19,358 nucleotides of DNA, taken from Bacteroidota bacterium (GTDB taxonomy: Bacteria > Bacteroidota > Bacteroidia > Bacteroidales > Prolixibacteraceae). Under the pieces are notes generated by a model that ran no database searches, was not told the origin of the DNA, and saw only the letters and a list, made by a program, of their open reading frames with translations. Shown here piece by piece: positions 15,949-19,358 of the stretch; positions within the stretch are counted from its first letter, which is position 1; each line of letters starts with the position of its first letter. Made by a program: the position numbers and the translations under genes. The DNA lies in the NCBI GenBank assembly GCA_030691295.1, contig JAUYEQ010000307.1:1-19358 (forward strand), in the 5' to 3' direction.

Positions 15949-17415
15949 ATGCAACTACGATTTTACCACATAAAAACAACAAACATGAACTTACTTTTCG
16001 CCTTGTTAATACTGCTTTTTGGCTGTGCCGACAACACCAAAAGCGACAATTTCCCTGCCAAGCCAAACCCTTCTGAAGAGACAGTTCCAACTGAAGTAGA
16101 AGCTTGGGTAACCAGCCCGTTGACCAATGTGCTGTTTCAACGACAAAACATCAGCCTGAATTTTGCTAACACTGTCAATCAGCACCCGACCATCTCTGTT
16201 GACGAAACCAAGACTTTTCAGACGATAGACGGATTTGGGAATTGCCTGACCGGAGGAAGCGCCATTTTGCTCAACCGGATGAACAAGGACAACAGGGCGC
16301 AAATCCTCAGGGAACTTTTTGCCCACGACGGGAAAAACATCGGCATCAGCTACCTGCGCATCAGCATAGGCGCATCCGATTTGAGCGACCGTGTGTTTTC
16401 GTACAACGACTTGCCAGCCGGGCAAACCGATGTTGAGATGGCCAAATTTAGCCTCGAACCTGAAAAGGCTGATTTGATCCCGGTTTTGAAAGAAATACTG
16501 GCGATCAACCCGAACATCCTGATTATGGGATCGCCCTGGTCGGCGCCAACCTGGATGAAAACCAACAACGCTTCGAAAGGCGGAAGCCTAAAACCTGAAT
16601 ATTTTGATGCTTACGCCAAGTATTTCGTGAAGTACATTCAGGGAATGAAAGCCGAAGGAATTACCATTGACGCCATTACGATCCAAAACGAGCCACTCCA
16701 CCCGGGCAATAACCCCAGCATGTACATGACCGCAACCGATCAGGCTGATTTCATTAAAAAAAGCCTCGGACCGGCATTTGCTGCAGCAAACATTAAAACC
16801 AAGATTGTGGTTTACGACCACAATGCCGACCGCATCGACTATCCGCTTGAAATTTTAAACGATCCAGAAGCAGCTAAATATGTTGACGGATCGGCCTTTC
16901 ATCTATATGGCGGCTCCATTGACGAATTGAGCAAAGTGCACAACGCTTTTCCTGACAAAAACCTGTATTTCACAGAGCAGTGGGTGGGCGCTCCGGGCAA
17001 CATGGCCGGCGACCTGGCCTGGCATGTCCGTACCCTGATAATTGGTGCAACCCGCAACTGGTGCCGCAATGTGCTGGAATGGAACCTCGCCGCCGATCCC
17101 TCAAACGATCCTCACACCGACGGCGGATGCGACCGTTGTTTGGGCACCATTACGATCGACGGCAACAAGATAACCCGCAATCCGGCCTATTACATTCTCG
17201 CACACGCTTCAAAGTTTGTCCGCCCTGGTTCGGTCAGGATCAACTCAAATCTACCCGACAAATTGCCCAACGTAGCTTTTCAAACTCCTGAAGGCAAAAA
17301 AGTACTGATTGTGCTGAACGACAATAAAACCGCACAAGAATTCAGCATTAAATACAAAGGAAAATCGGTTGCAACTTCATTGGAATCGGGAGCAGTTGGA
17401 ACTTATGTGTGGTAA
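15949..17415 (+). CDS. GH30 family glucanase/glucosidase lipoprotein
   Basis: This retaining GH30 enzyme probably cleaves beta-1,6-glucan linkages, by analogy with GH30 members of beta-glucan loci. From the ATG at 15949 it has 488 residues. The lipoprotein signal is MQLRFYHIKTT plus a hydrophobic core and LFGC, with C26. Conserved blocks are FQTIDGFGNCLTGGSAILLN, YLRISIGASDLS and GSPWSAPTWMK. The acid/base is E248 in IQNEPLH and the nucleophile is E343 in LYFTEQW. NWCRNVLEWNLAADP and a C-terminal beta domain (VLIVLNDN) follow. The longest frame opens at 15859, inside the terminator hairpin, and is rejected. The ATG at 15985 has a better A-rich context but leaves a signal without positive charge, so it is a real alternative. 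It is the last PUL gene. Glucosylceramidase or other GH30 activity is possible. Confidence 0.9.
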   Translation: MQLRFYHIKTTNMNLLFALLILLFGCADNTKSDNFPAKPNPSEETVPTEVEAWVTSPLTNVLFQRQNISLNFANTVNQHPTISVDETKTFQTIDGFGNCLTGGSAILLNRMNKDNRAQILRELFAHDGKNIGISYLRISIGASDLSDRVFSYNDLPAGQTDVEMAKFSLEPEKADLIPVLKEILAINPNILIMGSPWSAPTWMKTNNASKGGSLKPEYFDAYAKYFVKYIQGMKAEGITIDAITIQNEPLHPGNNPSMYMTATDQADFIKKSLGPAFAAANIKTKIVVYDHNADRIDYPLEILNDPEAAKYVDGSAFHLYGGSIDELSKVHNAFPDKNLYFTEQWVGAPGNMAGDLAWHVRTLIIGATRNWCRNVLEWNLAADPSNDPHTDGGCDRCLGTITIDGNKITRNPAYYILAHASKFVRPGSVRINSNLPDKLPNVAFQTPEGKKVLIVLNDNKTAQEFSIKYKGKSVATSLESGAVGTYVW

Positions 17416-17494
17416 TTGTATAAGTATCTTTTATATCAGCCCCAACTTTGATTCCTTTTCTTTGTTTCATTCCTGAAAATCAAATTTAAAAACC

Positions 17495-18259
17495 ATGATC
17501 ATCGTTGTTTCACCAGCCAAGTCGCTTTACGACCACTCTCCTATTCGGCTCGAAAAGTTCACAGAAGCTGATTTTTTACCTGAAGCTGAAAAAGTTGTTT
17601 CAGTCCTGAAAAAGAAAAAACCGGCACAGCTTGCCGATCTGATGGACATTTCTCCCAAGCTTGCAGAATTAAACTTTCAGCGTTTTCAGGAATGGTCGTT
17701 GCCATTTACTCCTGAAAATTCGTGGCAGGCAGTTTTGATGTTCAACGGCGACGTTTATCAGGGACTGAAAGCAGAAACATTTTCGGCTGCCGAATTCGAA
17801 ATTGCCCACCAAAAACTTCGGATATTTTCGGGAGTTTACGGACTGCTGAAACCGTTGGACCTGATTCAACCTTATCGTTTGGAAATGGGAACAAATATTT
17901 CTGTTGCCAGAAAGAAGAACCTTTACGAGTTCTGGAAAGCAAAGATCACCGCAAAACTGAATCAGGAATTTTCGGAAAACGGAAAGAAAGTATTGATAAA
18001 CCTGGCCTCGAACGCATACTTCAGCGCAATTGACACGAAAAAACTGAAAGCCCGCATCATAACACCTGCTTTTAAAGAAAATAAAGATGGGAAATACCAG
18101 ATGGTTTCATTCTTTGCCAAAAGAGCCCGCGGATTGATGAGCCGTTTTATCATTCAAAACAACATCTCAGATCCGGAGGAAATGAAAGCTTTTGATCTGG
18201 AAGGATATTACTTTAACAACCAGCTTTCCGAAGGGGACAATTGGGTGTTTACGAGGTAA
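17495..18259 (+). CDS. yaaA: Peroxide stress protein YaaA (UPF0246/DUF328)
   Basis: This 254-residue protein matches the YaaA family over its whole length. It begins MIIVVSPAKSL, has FNGDVYQGLKAETF and the conserved LRIFSGVYGLLKPLDLIQPYRLEMG block, then NLASNAYFSAI, and ends SEGDNWVFTR. In Escherichia coli YaaA limits free intracellular iron during hydrogen peroxide stress and has been reported to bind DNA; its exact chemistry is unsettled. It is cytoplasmic, with no signal or membrane segment. It starts 79 bp after the GH30 stop without an obvious terminator between, so read-through from the PUL is possible. Functionally it looks like unrelated housekeeping. Its 3' end faces hldD, with the repeat element between them. 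Confidence 0.93.
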   Translation: MIIVVSPAKSLYDHSPIRLEKFTEADFLPEAEKVVSVLKKKKPAQLADLMDISPKLAELNFQRFQEWSLPFTPENSWQAVLMFNGDVYQGLKAETFSAAEFEIAHQKLRIFSGVYGLLKPLDLIQPYRLEMGTNISVARKKNLYEFWKAKITAKLNQEFSENGKKVLINLASNAYFSAIDTKKLKARIITPAFKENKDGKYQMVSFFAKRARGLMSRFIIQNNISDPEEMKAFDLEGYYFNNQLSEGDNWVFTR

Positions 18260-18281
18260 GAGGGAATGTTACGGGATACGG

Positions 18282-18289
18282 GTTGCGGG
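18282..18289 (+). repeat. Left copy of the 7-8 bp direct repeat flanking the MITE-like element
   Basis: GTTGCGGG at 18282-18289 is repeated at 18514-18521, directly outside the two ends of the inverted-repeat element. Seven bases (18282-18288 and 18514-18520) lie strictly outside the symmetrical ends; the eighth overlaps the left end. The placement is what a target-site duplication would leave. Confidence 0.55.
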
Positions 18290-18348
18290 GGTGTCCGACA
18301 AAATTCCCGAATTAATAATTTTAGTTGATCTGTTGTCAAATGTTTTTG

Positions 18349-18365
18349 AAATCCTGAAGGGATTT
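18349..18365. repeat. Hairpin 1 of the element
   Basis: AAATCC and GGATTT form a perfect 6-bp stem around the purine-rich loop TGAAG. Confidence 0.6.
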
Positions 18366-18376
18366 AATGTCAATAG

Positions 18377-18393
18377 CCCGGATGGAATCCGGG
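18377..18393. repeat. Hairpin 2 of the element
   Basis: CCCGGAT and ATCCGGG form a perfect 7-bp stem around the loop GGA. Confidence 0.7.
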
Positions 18394-18436
18394 GGTGAAA
18401 TAACGACAAAGAACAACAACCCATCTTTGCTGTACC

Positions 18437-18455
18437 CCCTGAGTTTCTCTCAGGG
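18437..18455. repeat. Hairpin 3 of the element
   Basis: CCCTGAG and CTCAGGG form a perfect 7-bp stem around the pyrimidine loop TTTCT. On the other strand the loop is purine (AGAAA). Confidence 0.7.
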
Positions 18456-18467
18456 CTAATCATTTTC

Positions 18468-18482
18468 AACCACTCTGTGGTT
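18468..18482. repeat. Hairpin 4 of the element
   Basis: AACCAC and GTGGTT form a perfect 6-bp stem around the pyrimidine loop TCT, which reads AGA on the other strand. Confidence 0.6.
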
Positions 18483-18513
18483 ATTTTGACATGGGAATTT
18501 TTGTCGTACACCC

Positions 18514-18521
18514 GTTGCGGG
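18514..18521 (+). repeat. Right copy of the 7-8 bp direct repeat
   Basis: GTTGCGGG directly follows the right inverted repeat and matches the copy at 18282-18289. It lies 5 bp before the hldD stop codon (which reads on the minus strand). Confidence 0.55.
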
Positions 18522-18526
18522 TTCGC

Positions 18527-19358
18527 CTAATAACAAATTCCGGGTATCAGAAAATTGCGAACATAGTCGTCAATTCCATCTTCAAGGCTATAAAACGGTT
18601 CGTTGTAACCCACCGACCTAAGTTTTTGAATGTTGGCACAGGTGTAGTATTGGTATTTTCCCCGCAAATCTTCAGGGGTATCAATAAACCCAATGTTCTC
18701 GGCCTTGTTCATCGACTTAAACACAGCTTTTGTAAGGCTTAGGTAAGTGCGTGCTTCACCGGTTCCCACATTGTAAATGCCCGAATTTTTGCGGTGGTTC
18801 ATAAAAAACAGGATAGACTTGGCCACATCTTCCACATAAATAAAATCACGGGCCTGTTCACCATCTTTAAATTCGGGGCAATGCGAACGAAAAAGCTCCA
18901 TTTTTCCAGTTTCTGAAATGGTATTAAAAGCCTGGAAAATAACCGATGCCATGCGGCTTTTGTGGTATTCGTTGGGGCCAAATACATTGAAAAACTTTAA
19001 TCCAGCCCAGAAAAAAGGTTGTTTTTCCTGCAGAAGCGTCCAGCAATCAAAATCGTGTTTCGATTGTGCATATAAATTAAGCGGTTGCAATTCAGGAATA
19101 AGCGAATGGTCGTCGTCGAAACCCAATTGTCCGTCACCATAAGTTGATGCCGATGATGCATACACCAAGGGCAAGCCATATTGAATACAGGCGTTCCATA
19201 TTTTCTGGGAATATTCGAGATTGAGTTGCTGGTAAATTTCAGGCTCCTGACCGATGGTATCGGTACGCGCTCCGAGGTGAATAATGATCTGCACAAATTT
19301 TTCATTAATCGCCAACCAATCGAAAAACTGATCCCGATCGACCATTTCCGTGTATGTT
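18527..19358 (-). CDS. hldD: ADP-L-glycero-D-manno-heptose-6-epimerase, 5' partial
   Basis: This NADP-dependent short-chain-type epimerase makes ADP-L-glycero-beta-D-manno-heptose for the lipopolysaccharide inner core, in the cytoplasm. About 277 residues are visible. The frame stays open to the right edge of the window, so the N-terminal Rossmann glycine motif and roughly 40-50 residues are missing. Visible features are IIIHLGARTDT, the catalytic SSASTYG serine/threonine segment and the YAQSK tyrosine/lysine pair (YxxxK). The sugar-binding blocks FFNVFGPNEYHKSRMASV, EQARDFIYVEDVA, GIYNVGTGEARTY and LRGKYQYYT follow. Alignment by eye to E. coli HldD is good through to the end. It is convergent with yaaA, and its stop is 13 bp from the MITE-like element's right end, so its last residues (IPGICY) lie close to the insertion. 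Confidence 0.93.
   Translation of the reverse strand, partial: TYTEMVDRDQFFDWLAINEKFVQIIIHLGARTDTIGQEPEIYQQLNLEYSQKIWNACIQYGLPLVYASSASTYGDGQLGFDDDHSLIPELQPLNLYAQSKHDFDCWTLLQEKQPFFWAGLKFFNVFGPNEYHKSRMASVIFQAFNTISETGKMELFRSHCPEFKDGEQARDFIYVEDVAKSILFFMNHRKNSGIYNVGTGEARTYLSLTKAVFKSMNKAENIGFIDTPEDLRGKYQYYTCANIQKLRSVGYNEPFYSLEDGIDDYVRNFLIPGICY

Larger units (their letters stand above)
18289..18513. mobile_element. MITE-like 225-bp element with terminal inverted repeats
   Basis: The left end (18289-18308, GGGTGTCCGACAAAA then TTCCC) is the reverse complement of the right end (18493-18513, GGGAATTTTTGTCG then TACACCC), apart from one substitution and one extra base. Both ends read GGGTGT inward and are flanked by the direct repeat GTTGCGG. 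The inside has no credible gene and carries four perfect hairpins. It sits between the 3' ends of convergent yaaA and hldD, a tolerated site. Size, inverted ends and flanking duplication suit a non-autonomous transposable element. Its parent transposase family cannot be named from this window. Confidence 0.65.

Noticed and set aside
17425..17432. TATCTTTT as a promoter for yaaA
   Set aside because: It matches 7 of 8 positions, but the only TTG upstream is far too close and no other support exists.
18269..18511. 80-residue minus-strand open frame inside the MITE-like element
   Set aside because: Its sequence is dictated by the hairpins and inverted repeats, with repetitive Pro/Gly/Ile pieces and no protein-like pattern.

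Overview
The window comes from a member of the Bacteroidota. The evidence is a SusC/SusD outer-membrane pair, a beta-propeller/Y_Y_Y sensor carrying a C-terminal helix-turn-helix, several lipoprotein glycoside hydrolases, A-rich rather than Shine-Dalgarno start contexts, and TAnnTTTG-type promoter elements. The protein style suggests the Bacteroidia (perhaps Marinilabiliales/Prolixibacteraceae), but the sequence alone cannot fix the family.

Layout. (1) 1-2799: the end of korA and all of korB, which encode a two-subunit 2-oxoglutarate (2-oxoacid):ferredoxin oxidoreductase of central metabolism; a strong intrinsic terminator follows at about 2836-2874. (2) 3002-17415: a polysaccharide utilisation locus (PUL), all on the + strand. 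It holds a membrane-tethered sensor/DNA-binding regulator, a promoter region with tandem repeats (5918-6186), susC, susD, a PKD-containing surface glycan-binding lipoprotein, a GH3 beta-glucosidase, a GH16 laminarinase-type endo-glucanase and a GH30 glucanase. (3) 17495-18259: yaaA. (4) 18282-18520: a small MITE-like element with terminal inverted repeats, a short flanking direct repeat and four internal hairpins. (5) 18527-19358: hldD on the minus strand, cut by the window end.

How it works together (inference from families). The GH16 lipoprotein would cleave a beta-1,3-glucan backbone, and GH30 would cleave beta-1,6 (or similar) linkages. The glycan-binding lipoprotein and SusD would hold and pass oligosaccharides to the SusC TonB-dependent channel, and GH3 would finish hydrolysis to glucose. 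The combination points to a laminarin-like or fungal beta-1,3/1,6-glucan. The upstream regulator probably senses a degradation product in the periplasm and switches on susC directly from the inner membrane, as it has no kinase or receiver domain.

The clearest non-coding signal is the 225-bp element between the convergent genes yaaA and hldD. Two further RNA structures lie within the PUL: a long hairpin between the glycan-binding protein and GH3 genes, and an intrinsic terminator between GH16 and GH30. Together they suggest segmented or attenuated expression of the enzyme genes.
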